Under the pieces are notes generated by a model that ran no database searches, was not told the origin of the DNA, and saw nothing but the letters and a program-made list of their open reading frames with translations. DNA of 36,547 nucleotides from Herpomyces periplanetae (taxonomy: Eukaryota; Ascomycota; Laboulbeniomycetes; Herpomycetales; Herpomycetaceae). Below, in pieces: positions 11,750 to 21,954 of the stretch. Made by a program: the position numbers and the translations under genes. Numbering within the stretch: the stretch's first letter is position 1; each line of letters starts with the position of its first letter. The stretch is taken from positions 1-36,547 of the forward strand of contig WMKJ01000121.1 of assembly GCA_009733715.1 (NCBI GenBank). Reading direction: 5' to 3'.

Positions 11750-12094
11750 ATGAGTTCTTCGCGTACATTAACCCAGGGTAAAATGACAACACCAAGTCTT
11801 GTCAATATCTTGGTTGATCTCGATTCAGCAACTGCAGCAGCTTCTTCTATTTCACAACACCCCTTGGAAAAATTAGTTCCATCAAACGGACCGCCATCTT
11901 GGCCGGATATTTCAAGTCAGAACCCATCCAAGGTTAATTTTCCCATAGTAAACCCTTTGGATAGATTAGCTTTACTCTTTCATTTTGAAGATTTACTTAC
12001 GAATCACCAAATCTCCAACACCGTCTCATCACCACCATCACCATCACCATCACCTCCATTAACAGTGCCTTCATCTTATCCAAATAACCAATAG
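11750..12094 (+). CDS. 114-aa orphan ORF directly upstream of the acylpyruvase gene
   Basis: The ORF starts with ATG at 11750 and ends with TAG at 12094, 11 nt before the ATG of the next gene and in a different frame. The product has a plausible globular-like part (TPSLVNILVDLDSATAA, then NPLDRLALLFHFEDLLT) followed by a Ser/Pro-rich tail built on a CACCAT-type repeat. There is no signal peptide or membrane segment. I do not recognise it. No room exists for a separate terminator and promoter between the two ORFs, so they probably share a transcript. It is either a true first cistron or a very long inhibitory uORF. Confidence 0.4.
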   Translation: MSSSRTLTQGKMTTPSLVNILVDLDSATAAASSISQHPLEKLVPSNGPPSWPDISSQNPSKVNFPIVNPLDRLALLFHFEDLLTNHQISNTVSSPPSPSPSPPLTVPSSYPNNQ

Positions 12095-12105
12095 ATCTTT
12101 ACATC

Positions 12106-13011
12106 ATGAGTGGTTTAACCTTACCAGCACATTTCCTTTCAGCTTCCTCCATCAAATCAACGTGTCAAAAGGTATTGTGCGTTGGAAGAAATTATCTTGA
12201 CCATATTGAAGAACTGGCTCATATGAATCGTACACCGGTATCCTCATCAAAAGAAAAATTATCACCTCCTTTGCTATTTTTAAAGCCTCCATCAGCCATT
12301 TTACCGCCTCCACACGATTCTCAGAAAGTTATTCGACCGCGTGGTTGCGATCTACATCACGAAGTAGAGCTAGTGCTGCGTATTAACACTACGTTAACTA
12401 ACTCATACTCTTCATTATACCCTTCCTTACCCATTCATCATTCAGATTTTCCAAATGAAATACTCTATTCAAAGATTATTTCTCATTATCTTGTGGGTAT
12501 TGATTTTACCGCTAGAAATCTTCAAGCTTACTTGCAACGAAATGCTTATCCGTGGACCGTCAGCAAATCCTTCGATAACTTTTTTCCCCTTTCAAACGCC
12601 CTTCCACTTTCTGCATTACGTCCTGTAAACAATGCTCCACCCGTTAATTCATTGTTTCTTTATCTTGCTGTGAACGGTTCCATCCGCCAGTTTGCACCTT
12701 TATCCCGAATGATGCGTACTATTCCTCAACTTCTTTCTCATGCTTCTCGGGTTATGACTCTTCATCCTGGAGATCTCCTTCTAACTGGCACTCCGTCTGG
12801 TGTTTCGTCACTTTCTCCGTCGGATCATGTTTACGCTGGGCTTCATTATGATTTTTCACATAAATCGGCAACTATGCCAGCGTATACTCTCGTCTCAGAG
12901 TTGAATCCATTGCCTCATTCTACCATTACCGATTTGGTTATAGAAGATCCATCAGCGTCAGAAGATGATAATGAAATTTTCACCTTTAAGAACGATGAAC
13001 CTCATTACTGA
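12106..13011 (+). CDS. FAH-family acylpyruvase / oxaloacetate decarboxylase (FAHD1, yeast Fmp41 type)
   Basis: A single-exon gene for 301 residues. It matches the fumarylacetoacetate hydrolase fold of FAHD1: lid motif N-Y-x-D-H-x-x-E (H33, E36), metal ligands in HHEVEL (E86, E88), and D133 in VGIDFTARN. K154 in PWTVSKS sits 21 residues after D133, the spacing I recall for the human enzyme. The late motif LHPGDLLLTGTPSGV follows. Family members use Mg or Mn to cleave acylpyruvates or decarboxylate oxaloacetate, usually in mitochondria; no strong presequence is visible here. It is longer than FAHD1 (about 220 aa) because of short insertions at about 45-58 and 97-118 and an acidic tail. It follows the 11750 ORF by 11 nt and converges on the 13185 gene with 173 bp between stops. 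Confidence 0.88.
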   Translation: MSGLTLPAHFLSASSIKSTCQKVLCVGRNYLDHIEELAHMNRTPVSSSKEKLSPPLLFLKPPSAILPPPHDSQKVIRPRGCDLHHEVELVLRINTTLTNSYSSLYPSLPIHHSDFPNEILYSKIISHYLVGIDFTARNLQAYLQRNAYPWTVSKSFDNFFPLSNALPLSALRPVNNAPPVNSLFLYLAVNGSIRQFAPLSRMMRTIPQLLSHASRVMTLHPGDLLLTGTPSGVSSLSPSDHVYAGLHYDFSHKSATMPAYTLVSELNPLPHSTITDLVIEDPSASEDDNEIFTFKNDEPHY

Positions 13012-13184
13012 AAATTGCTTGGTCGTAGGTCTGCTTCTGGATACGTTGCCTATTTTAGATAGTTATCGTCATTTGTGTGTATTTGCTTCCCGTACAAATA
13101 CACAATTCATATTAAATTTGTTCGTATAACTTGCTTCAGTCGCATTATAGATATGTACCATTTAATTGAATTACTATCCGTGGT

Positions 13185-15224
13185 TCAAATTTTTAAGTAG
13201 TCTGGTTGTTCGATATCTCGCCTCCGGCGTCCTCCAGATATCATTATAACTGAGTTGCACGTCTCATTCGATTCACAATCCCAACCCATTGCTAAACCGC
13301 TTTCCATGCTACGTTGACTCTCTTCACTTCCGCTTGACACAACAATCTTTTCACTGTCACTCCACATATCACCATGCGCTGTCCCGGTATTATCGGACTT
13401 GGAAGCATCCAGGGTGGTAACATCACAAGCTTTTGCGCCATTCCCATCCGATGTACTAACAACACGAACCTTCTTCGATACATTGCGCTCCGCACATTGA
13501 TCGCCATTTACTTGCCACGCTTGTTCGTATTTTTTACCGTGATTCATTGCCACGTCGATTTTATTTGGTTCCCAATCATGTAACTTTCCATTGCGCGTGA
13601 AATAAGCCCCATTTTCATTCCATCTTTCGGTAAGTTGTCGTTCTCGTTCCATTTCTTCCAAACGTCGTTTATACGCGGTTTGTCGAGTTATCCGTCGCCC
13701 TTTATCCGTCGTGTCAACATTGACACTCTGCTTCGCTTTGTCATTACTCCATGAAGTTGTTTCGCCGTTCTTAATTAGGGTGAAATTAATTTTGGCATCG
13801 CCATTACTACCACTAACTTCCCCATTGAATTTTTGAGATGGCGCGCATGTATTGGTAACTTGCGTGGTTAGTTTAGGCTCACGCTTTTTACTAGAGTTTG
13901 CCCGCCTTTGTTGGCTAGTCGTAGTAAGTGTGGTTGGATATAACGTTGGTTCCATAGTGACGGTGGTCTGACGCTTTTTCTTCCGACCTTGTGAATTAAC
14001 ATTTCCGCTTACTCGTGGTTGCTTTTGATTTTGTGTAGGTAATGGTAAAGGGGATGATGATAATGCACTGGTATTCCCTCCATTCAATTCCGTTGTTAAT
14101 AATGATGACCATTTTCCCAAGGATAATCGACATATTAGAGTTCCTTTGGGGCGATTTGTATGCTGACCTTTTAGCCCGTTCACTTGACAGTGATTACTAT
14201 CAATCACTTCATCGTTCTGATTGGAAGATATTCTTTGCTTGGGTAATTGTTTGCTTGGTGGCTTTTCATTGACACAAGTTGTAACAACAGGCGTTTCGTT
14301 GAAAGTAACATGAGCTTTTCTAGTGGATTTTATTTTGGGAGAGTGATTTGATAGTTCTACATCACTTTCACTTGACAGTGACAATGTAGAGGTACTGCTG
14401 CTCACAAGGGTGTTTGATAATTCGTGTAAGTCAGTATTTGGACCGGAGTGAACATATTGACGTCGTTTGGTTCTCTCTTCCAGGGGACTGGCAAGATTAA
14501 TGGGGTGGCGGTCATAAGCTGATGTAGATGATAAAGTAGTTCGTGGAGTTCGTTGGGGGGTTTTAACGAGAGGGTGAAATAAATTACGGTTTGTACAGGT
14601 TCGATTAGATAGATGAGGGGGAGTGATTTGCGAAGTAGTGTGAGGATTCTGGGAGTTAAAATGTTCTAGGAGGGTTAATGCCCGTTGAAATTTTAAGCGA
14701 TCATTAGTATAAAGAGCTTCAACGGCATCTAAGCGTCTACTGAGGACTCTAGCATCACTGGAATCGGTTTTAAGCGTCCAAGAATTAGTTCGGGACATAA
14801 CGTTAACATTGAGGGTGGGTCTATCGGCAAGTTTTGAAGTTTGTGAGGAGTGAAGTGAATTGACGGTAAGAGAATTGCCCGAGAGGTTACCTGAGGTAGG
14901 GAGGAAAGGCAATTTTGGGTGGTCAGTTTCGGAGATGCAAGGTCCAGATTGAATTGATGAAGCGAGTTTGCAGTGTGATTCGAGTTCACACTCCACTTTA
15001 TGCACTCGATCGTGTAATGCATTTACTCGAGTCACTAAATTTTCTAAAAGTTGAATGGAGCGTTTTGTATCGATTTGGACGTGGGAAGTACGCTCATCGA
15101 GCGTATTGAGAGTTTGGCCGAGGTTTGCGTTTAATTGGGTCATATTTTCGTTTATACGGGAATGTTCACGTTTCAACTGAAAAGCCCATAACAGTGATGT
15201 GGGACTAGAGGGCCGCGGGACCAT
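13185..15224 (-). CDS. Coiled-coil, basic low-complexity protein of unknown function
   Basis: A 679-residue single ORF that I do not recognise. The N-terminal motif LLWAFQLKREHSRI leads into a heptad-like coiled coil over residues about 15-85 (QLNANLGQTLNTL..VNALHDRVHKVE). The middle is Ser/Thr/Asn-rich with basic patches (GRKKKRQ) and is probably disordered. Near residues 510-560 is an Arg/Glu-rich helical block (RRITRQTAYKRRLEEMERER) followed by WNENGAYFTRNGKLHDWEP, the only other segment that looks folded. The tail is acidic and Ser-rich. The overall make-up fits a nuclear structural or chromatin-associated protein, but that is inference. The ATG at 15224 is the first in frame ahead of the coiled coil. 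The gene converges on the acylpyruvase gene, so their 3' UTRs may overlap. Confidence 0.7.
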   Translation of the reverse strand: MVPRPSSPTSLLWAFQLKREHSRINENMTQLNANLGQTLNTLDERTSHVQIDTKRSIQLLENLVTRVNALHDRVHKVECELESHCKLASSIQSGPCISETDHPKLPFLPTSGNLSGNSLTVNSLHSSQTSKLADRPTLNVNVMSRTNSWTLKTDSSDARVLSRRLDAVEALYTNDRLKFQRALTLLEHFNSQNPHTTSQITPPHLSNRTCTNRNLFHPLVKTPQRTPRTTLSSTSAYDRHPINLASPLEERTKRRQYVHSGPNTDLHELSNTLVSSSTSTLSLSSESDVELSNHSPKIKSTRKAHVTFNETPVVTTCVNEKPPSKQLPKQRISSNQNDEVIDSNHCQVNGLKGQHTNRPKGTLICRLSLGKWSSLLTTELNGGNTSALSSSPLPLPTQNQKQPRVSGNVNSQGRKKKRQTTVTMEPTLYPTTLTTTSQQRRANSSKKREPKLTTQVTNTCAPSQKFNGEVSGSNGDAKINFTLIKNGETTSWSNDKAKQSVNVDTTDKGRRITRQTAYKRRLEEMERERQLTERWNENGAYFTRNGKLHDWEPNKIDVAMNHGKKYEQAWQVNGDQCAERNVSKKVRVVSTSDGNGAKACDVTTLDASKSDNTGTAHGDMWSDSEKIVVSSGSEESQRSMESGLAMGWDCESNETCNSVIMISGGRRRRDIEQPDYLKI

Positions 15225-15951
15225 GACTAAGAAATAGTAGGATATTAAGTAAAAGGTAACAGGCTAGTTGAGTTAGAATTGAATATTTGATGTGCACTGA
15301 ATGTAAGATTTTGGCAAGGAAAACTATGAAGTAGGGGTTATTGAGTTGGTTAGTTAAATAAATTGGAGGAGAGGAAGTGGAACGATTAAAAGAGGATTAA
15401 AGAAAGATATAAATTAGGCATCGACTTCGATGGACAGGAAAGATGAAGAAAGGGACTAATTGACAATAGATGAAGCATATACATTCACACAAGCGCAGAC
15501 GCACGCATGCAGATACGCACAAAAATATAAGTAAGGAGGGAGCTGAGTTAAACAGAATTGAAGGTTATATAGAAACGTCTATGTAATATATAGAGAGTGA
15601 TGAGAATTAATTAAGTTAGATGAAAGTAATTGGGGAAAAGACTATTGCAGGCACGTAAGTGGGAAGGGTAACTTTATATACAATTATTGAACCAACCAAA
15701 TCAAAGTAAGGCTTGATCAAATTTTAATTCAATTCTCGTTTAATTGAGTGGAAAATTGACGCGTGAATGAGCACATTTCCCATACAATCTGGCACTACGT
15801 ATACCTTCACCATCGCACCTTCCATTTTCGTGCGACACGGGGCCGCGGGTGAGAAATTTGGGAAGTCGGGAGGATCTCGCTTAATCCATGAGCTCACACA
15901 CTTACGCGATATTTACTCGCCACATCTGACCCAGTTTACCCAATTTATGCC

Positions 15952-16011
15952 CACGTGACACTACTAAATGAAGGTTGTAAGTCACATTCCTTGGTGAAGT
16001 TAGCTCACGTG
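15952..16011. promoter_or_regulatory. Two CACGTG E-box motifs
   Basis: CACGTG occurs at 15952-15957 and 16006-16011, 54 bp apart. This palindrome is the core bound by fungal bHLH factors such as Cbf1 and Pho4. Its position upstream of the 15224 start fits a promoter element, but six bases can recur by chance. Confidence 0.35.
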
Positions 16012-16610
16012 CGCAAGGCGGGAGGCGCGGGGTCGGAAGAACGGGTTTCTCGAAGACTTTGACCGGTACGACGAATGGGATGGAATTGAAGATTAAAGGT
16101 AGACAGATGCAGTTTGGGTTATAAGATCAAAATTACCATCGCAATAAACTTCACAGCATGATATCGAGTACTCAGATAGAATTAACATGGGAAATTGAGC
16201 CCATTTAGCTGCAATAAAATTTGGAATTGTACAAAAGTTGGTCAGTACGTCGAGTCAGGTCAGTACAGACAGTACCAGGCTCACATTCCCAACATAGCTC
16301 GGAAACTTTCAGAGTTGGATATCCAACAAATGAGCCGTATAAATTTACGATTAATTCACAAACGAGTAATAAAAGGGTATGACTGATCGATCGATGATGA
16401 TGGTTGCAGAGGACGATCTTTTCCGCAAGTTTCACCATCCAATAATAATGAGGATTGTATAACCTCCAGTGAGCAAATCCAGCAGTTAGGTTGGCGTAAT
16501 GTTGGTAAGCGTTTACGTCTAGAAAACTTAATCATCATCGCACTTAATATGAAACTCACAACAGTAAACAAACTTTTCACATTAACATTGAACAAATAAA
16601 GTTGTGCGTA

Positions 16611-16761
16611 CGCACACACACATACACATACGTCAATTCACACAACCACAGCACGGTTCCCATCCATACACAGACTTCACAGACGCACACGCACACGTAC
16701 ATGCAGACGCACACACACACCCACGCAGACACATACACAAACCCACACATACACACATACG
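16611..16761. repeat. CA-rich simple repeat region
   Basis: An imperfect run of CACA, CATA and CAGA units broken by short unique stretches, in the region downstream of eIF4A. The ORFs it creates on both strands (Thr/His-rich or Val/Cys-rich) are by-products of the repeat. Confidence 0.85.
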
Positions 16762-17059
16762 GAGGCGAACCCAGCCGTGCATCACGGTTCGCGCAAATTA
16801 TAAACCATTCAGATCTGATGAGATTTAACAAAAATTCAAGTTAGTCTAACCCGAAAATTTTTGACTATCTTGTTAACTGATTTGCACACGTAAAACTGAC
16901 ATCACGAAAAAGAAGGAAATATTGCGAAATTATTGCCGAAAATGAATTATGTAGAAGAGTATATAGAGATCAAAATGTTACTGACTTGCCGGGTCGTTCG
17001 CTGTATTTCTCGAACAAACTCGATTTAATTGATCGTTAAATATTCAATAGTAAGATGGA

Positions 17060-18618
17060 TTAAATGAGATCTATACGCACATACGTTCGGAAGGACAGCA
17101 AATGAGCAAATTGCCACATTCGCCACCACCACCGCCGTAGATACCACGTTACACGATCAGTTAGCATGGACAATGGGGTAATAGAGGTAAGTGTGAAATG
17201 GTTAAACTTACCGGCAACGTTCATTGGCATCTCCTCGATCTGAGTGCTGTAAAACTTTTCGATATCGCGCATCATTTTAATGTCATCCGCTGTTACGAAG
17301 TTTATGGCAACACCTTTACGACCAAAACGACCTCCACGACCAATACGATGAATATAATTTTCACGGTTCGCAGGAAGATCATAATTAATTACGAGGGAGA
17401 CCTGTTGAACATCGATACCACGGGCGAGTAAATCTGTAGCAATCAAAACTCTGGAAGAACCCGAACGAAACTCCTTCATAATTAGATCTCGACTAGCTTG
17501 TTCCATGTCACCGTGCATGGCGGAAACGGTAAAATCACGCTCACGAAGCTTTTCTGTAAGCCAATCAACCTTCCGACGAGTGTTACAAAATATAACGGCT
17601 TGAGTGATGGTAACTGTTTCATAAAGATCGGATAATGTATCAAGTTTCCAATCTTCTTTGTCGACGGCGATATAAAATTGCTTGATACCTTCCAAGGTCA
17701 ATTCAGCTTTTTTCACTAAGATTCTCACAGGATCGCGCATGAACCGGGTGGTGACATCGAGAACATCTTGTGGCATGGTAGCCGAAAGAAGGACAACTTG
17801 GGTAGACTGAGGAAGCAATTGAAAGATGTTGTAGATCTGCTCGGTAAAACCACGGGACAACATTTCATCGGCTTCATCGAGTACGAACATTTTAACATGA
17901 TCGGTCTTCAAAACACGACGTTGGATCATATCATTAACACGACCAGGGGTACCTACTACAACGGCGGGGCCATCTTTTAAAGTTTCGACATCTTCACGAA
18001 CGCTGGTACCACCGATACAAGCATGACATTCTACCTTCAAAAAATCACCCAAAGCGATGACAACTTTTTGGATTTGTTGGGCCAATTCACGAGTAGGGGC
18101 CAAAATCAAAGCTTGACATTCCTTTAGGTTCGGATCCAATTTTTGGAGTACAGAAATAGAAAAGGTGGCAGTTTTACCCGTGCCAGATTGAGCTTGGGCA
18201 ATAACATCATGGCCTAAAGGATTAAGTGAAAGAAGTGTTAACGAAATGGAATAAGTTGAAGAATAACAGGATGAAGGGAGAAAGGAAAATTATGAAAGAA
18301 GAGAAGGCTTACCCTGTATAACAGGCATGATAGCACGTTGCTGGATAGCAGAAGGTCGTTCAAAACCATAAGCATAAACACCACGAAGTAGTTCAGGCTT
18401 AAGGTTCATTGCATCAAAAGAGTCAATTGTCTCATCATAATTGGACTCGATTTGACCTAGGGACAGATAAAGCTTGTGGCGTTAGCGTAGTCGAGTATAA
18501 TAGCGAAAGGCTAAGTAAGGAGATGGAACGCGTTGTTAAAGGAAAGATGAGTATTAGGGGAGGGAAAAAACCAAGTTAATATACCTTCGGGAATTTCGTC
18601 AAGACCCTTGGAATCCAT
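17060..18618 (-). CDS. Translation initiation factor eIF4A (DEAD-box RNA helicase)
   Basis: Four coding exons, 18618-18585, 18456-18313, 18213-17212 and 17070-17060, join in frame to 396 residues, the normal length (yeast Tif1 has 395). Introns are 128, 99 and 141 nt with GTATAT, GTAAGC and GTAAGT donors. The Q-motif region is [10 protein letters not shown]; Walker A is AQSGTGKT (66-73); then PTRELA, DEAD at 172-175, SAT at 203-205, and HRIGRGGR at 348-355. The end is MNVADLI, the eIF4A signature tail, which is only restored by splicing the 11-nt last coding exon. eIF4A unwinds mRNA 5' leaders within eIF4F in the cytoplasm. No key residue is missing, so the gene looks intact. It is divergent from the F-box/JmjC gene. 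Confidence 0.97.
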
Positions 18619-19090
18619 AATTGCCAGAAGAAGTTAAAGGCCTAGGAAATTATAAATTGGAACCTACGGAAAGGTATACACACACGCGTGGATTGAGGGG
18701 GTATTCACGAAATAGAGCGATGGAAAAAGAGAGATTGATAACTGGATATAAGGAGGAAGGAACTTAGTCTCAAGAAAATCGCATTAACGTGGTACTGGGG
18801 ATTAAACAAGCGCTTTTAGAGAAAGAATTCAAGGGAAATGGGAATACGAAAGTAAGATGGAATGATTAAGGGAAAAAACCTTGGAAGTGAAAAGCAAAAG
18901 GAGAGAGTTTGTAAGAAAAGAAAACCATTTGAAAAGAGAGAATGAAGATCACGCGTACCGTCAACGACCCAATATAACGAAGTGAAGGAATAATTAGAGG
19001 AAAAACATTTACCCGAAGAGGACAAGTGAAATGGGTATGGGGAGGAGAGTGGGTAGAAGTTAGAAGGTGAAGATGGGAATGGGAGAACGA

Positions 19091-19144
19091 GGGAGTGGGA
19101 GTGGGAGTGGGAGTGGGAGTGGACGTGGATGTGAATGTGAGTGT
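19091..19144. repeat. Decaying GGGAGT hexamer repeat with G-quadruplex potential
   Basis: Five tandem GGGAGT units pass into variant units (GGACGT, GGATGT, GAATGT, GAGTGT). Five GGG runs spaced by three bases meet the usual G-quadruplex pattern on the plus strand. It lies about 470-530 bp upstream of the eIF4A start, on the template strand for eIF4A. Confidence 0.85.
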
Positions 19145-20016
19145 GAAGAGAAGTAAGTTGGAAGGAAATTATGGGGGAAAGATGATTAATTTCAATGGTG
19201 AGATGGATATTTTTTAAATCGAAAAGATGATTCCTCGCAGAATGGAGGAAAAGTGATAGGAGAAAGAGTGTGTGTGTGGGAGCGGGTGTGCATCAATAGA
19301 TCGATTAAATGGAAAGTATGAAAATAAAAAAATGTGAAGAAAATGAGATGATTATGATTTGTGATCAGCAAGATATACTTGCAAAAAGTGGATGAGGGGG
19401 GAACAAGGGAAAGTTTTTGAAGCAATAAAGAAAATGTCCGAATAGAGAATTTTGGTGATCAAATTTTACCGAGTAAATTTCACGTGAGAAATTTGATTAA
19501 GCCAATAAATATGAATTTAGGTAATGAGGGATCAGTGTAGATTAAATTGAAGGAAAGGATGGTGCGGTGTAGTGTAGTAGAGTATTGGGTGTGGTGGGGG
19601 GTGGTGTGGAGTGCAGCAGTGTTGTGCAGTGCAATGTGGTGTGCCTATTTAGTAGAGTAATGTACATTAATGAGTAACTTGATACACCTGGAGAATGCGA
19701 GTGCGTGCGTGCATGTGTGCGTGCCTATAATGCTGTTCTCTTCCCATCCCTTTTCCCTTCACTTCACCTCTTCTCCCCCCCGCTAAGCGAGATTTCCCTT
19801 ATTAGCCACACTACCATTGTTCGGGCAAAAATCCAATATCTTATCTAAGCGCACCACAAATAATCGAGATCTACTAAAAGAGAAAGGGAAATTAAGCGAA
19901 AGGGCTAATTAAGCATTAGTGCACAAGCTCAGGGATTCTCGGCAAATTGGACAAAATTATGGCGAATTGGGTAAATGAGGTTTAGTGACAATTTGGAGAT
20001 GGTATATTTTTAAGGT

Positions 20017-20048
20017 ATGGTGCCATGAATCTTTTGGGGATTTTATAA
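20017..20048 (+). promoter_or_regulatory. Two overlapping short uORFs before the F-box/JmjC start
   Basis: ATG at 20017 gives MVP and stops at 20026-20028; its stop overlaps the ATG at 20025 (ATGA), which opens a 7-codon ORF ending at 20048. The main ATG follows at 20091. They matter only if the transcript starts upstream of them, which is unknown. Confidence 0.35.
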
Positions 20049-20090
20049 ATTGATTTAGTTTAACGTGAGAGTGACTTAATCAAGGGTTAA

Positions 20091-21695
20091 ATGGGAAAAT
20101 TTCATAATGTTCAACGGGCTTCCCTTAATTCATCACATCCTCTTCGCATCAAGCCTATGGGTAATTCGTTTACAGACAACATTATTAACCGCAAATTGTA
20201 TACAGGACTACTCCAAAGCTTACCAGATGAACTGATTTACCACATTTGTGAATTACTCTCACCTCCCGATCTATTATGCTTGGAGACAACTTGCAAGTTT
20301 CTCTACGCTTTCTGTCGCTGTGATGAACTGTGGCGCTCACTTTCCATTAATCTCGGGTAGCTAGAATTTCTCTTTACGTTACAAATTTCTCTTTCTTTTC
20401 TCAGTATTAGGCATTTTTATTAACATTTTTCCCTGTAAAGTGAAGCCTGTCATGCACATTTTATATGGTCGACCTCATGGAGAACTTCCCTACTTGCTCA
20501 CTTGTGCCCCAACTCTTTTCCTTCTACCTTAGATCTCCCAATTATAAAGGAAGTCTCACAATCACGATTCAAAACATTACCTGCGTCCTCTCCAATTGAT
20601 TGTTCTGGTGTTTTCTCCGATGTAATCTATCGACCTTTTCACTGCGCTAATATACCGGTGCATGCTTACGCGCAAAATATACCTTCACGAAACAACATTT
20701 CTCGTATCGCTAACTTAACTTACGAAGAATTTGCAAAAACTTGGTCAAATCGTCCATTCATCTTAACTGATGTCATTAAATCTTGGCCTGCATTTAAATC
20801 ATGGTCAATTGACAATTTGCTTGCTAAACATGCCAGTACGATATTCCAAGCTGAAGCTGTTGAATGGACTTTCGAAAATTATGTTAATTATATGCGTAAT
20901 ACAGTTGATGAAAGTCCCCTTTACCTATTTGATCATGAATTCTTTGAAAAGTTAAATTTAGGTGATAAATCGTGTGAAAATTCCAGGTCTGCGGCAGATT
21001 TTGAGCCACCGGATTGTTTTGGTACAGATCTTTTTGGCGTTTTGGGTGAACATCGACCACAGTTTCGTTGGCTCATCATTGGGCCAGCTCGAAGTGGCAG
21101 CACATTTCACATCGACCCGAACGGTACCTCTGCTTGGAATGCTGTATTAAGCGGGTCAAAATATTGGTTAATGTTCCCCCCCGACGTCCTACCTCCCGGT
21201 GTTCACGTTAGTCCGGACCAAAATGATGTTACAACGCCAATTAGCTTGGCAGAGTATTTGCTGAACTTCCATCAATTAGCCCGCAACGCTAAGGGAGCTC
21301 ACGAAACAATATGTCATGCTGGTGAAATGATTTATGTTCCTTCCGGATGGTATCATATGGTAATTAATCTTGATGAGTGCATAGCTTTAACGCAAAATTT
21401 CGTTTCTCCCTGTAAATTAGGTGACGTACTAAAATTTTTACGTCAACATGCACGTCAAGTTTCCGGTTTTCCCGCTTCACCTACAGATGATACTTTGCGT
21501 CCCTTTGATCCATACTGTATGTTTGTGGAACGCTTGAATGAGAAATATCCCGAAATTCTGTCTTCAGCTCTGGAAACCCTTCAGACGCAAAATCCGTTGA
21601 ATCCGTCAAAGTTTACACCATGGTCAAAGCTTAGTGAAACTGATTCCCGACAGACTGAACCATTTGCTTTTTCATTTGACGGTTTTTCCGAATAA
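20091..21695 (+). CDS. F-box and JmjC-domain protein (JMJD6-like 2-oxoglutarate oxygenase)
   Basis: Two exons, 20091-20356 and 20441-21695 (84-nt intron, donor GTAGCT, acceptor AAG after a TTAAC branch site), encode 506 residues. The F-box is residues about 41-83 (LPDELIYHICELLSPPDLL..CKFL..LW). The splice restores the SWRTSYL segment that normally links F-box and JmjC parts. The JmjC iron ligands are H312, D314 (FHIDPNGTSAWN) and H394 (PSGWYHMV), with K329 for 2-oxoglutarate in SKYW, 17 residues after H312 as in JMJD6. All catalytic residues are present, so it should be an active Fe(II) hydroxylase or demethylase. The F-box suggests docking to Skp1 in an SCF ubiquitin ligase. The substrate is unknown. 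It is convergent with the 21955 gene, 259 bp between stops. Confidence 0.92.
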
Positions 21696-21954
21696 GATGA
21701 CTCAAACTTGGATAACCATTCTTCATGGATTGGGCGTTCTAAAGCGAAGTATTGAATAGAGAAGATTTAAAGAAAAATGGCGTAAAACGGGATGAGTGAT
21801 CGAGGAGCACGTTTGGTGGAGTTGAGAGACGTCTTGATTAAGATAAGAAAACATGGTGAGAGATATTGACTCAATTAAAGACTTATGAGGACGAGTTAGA
21901 GAGAAATTAGGTCATAGCACGGGGGATAAATAGTGAAAAGGTAGAGTCGACAGA

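Larger units (their letters stand above)
15225..17059. other. Intergenic region with E-boxes and a CA-rich tract
   Basis: This lies between the start of the coiled-coil gene and the stop of eIF4A, both on the minus strand. The first 500 bp is purine-rich on the plus strand, matching the pyrimidine-rich upstream pattern. Two CACGTG E-boxes lie at 15952-15957 and 16006-16011, about 730-790 bp upstream of the coiled-coil gene. A CA-rich tract covers 16611-16761. Short ORFs around 16195-16619 have no family resemblance that I can see. Confidence 0.5.
18619..20090. promoter_or_regulatory. Divergent upstream region of eIF4A and the F-box/JmjC gene
   Basis: About 1.47 kb. The eIF4A side (18619 to about 19700) is purine-rich on the plus strand, hence CT-rich in the sense of eIF4A. 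The side toward the JmjC gene switches to a pyrimidine tract (about 19738-19790). It includes the GGGAGT hexamer repeat (19091-19144), a CACGTG at 19481-19486 and a GT-rich patch (about 19560-19645). A possible 5' UTR acceptor (TTCCTAG, just above the eIF4A start) and upstream GTAAAT-type donors hint at leader introns, but this cannot be settled here. Confidence 0.55.

Noticed and set aside
15767-15958. 63-aa plus-strand ORF upstream of the coiled-coil gene
   Set aside because: It is short and without a recognisable motif; the segment is better read as promoter sequence with E-boxes.
16577-16844. ORFs of Thr/His and Val/Cys repeats on both strands
   Set aside because: They are translations of the CA-rich simple repeat.
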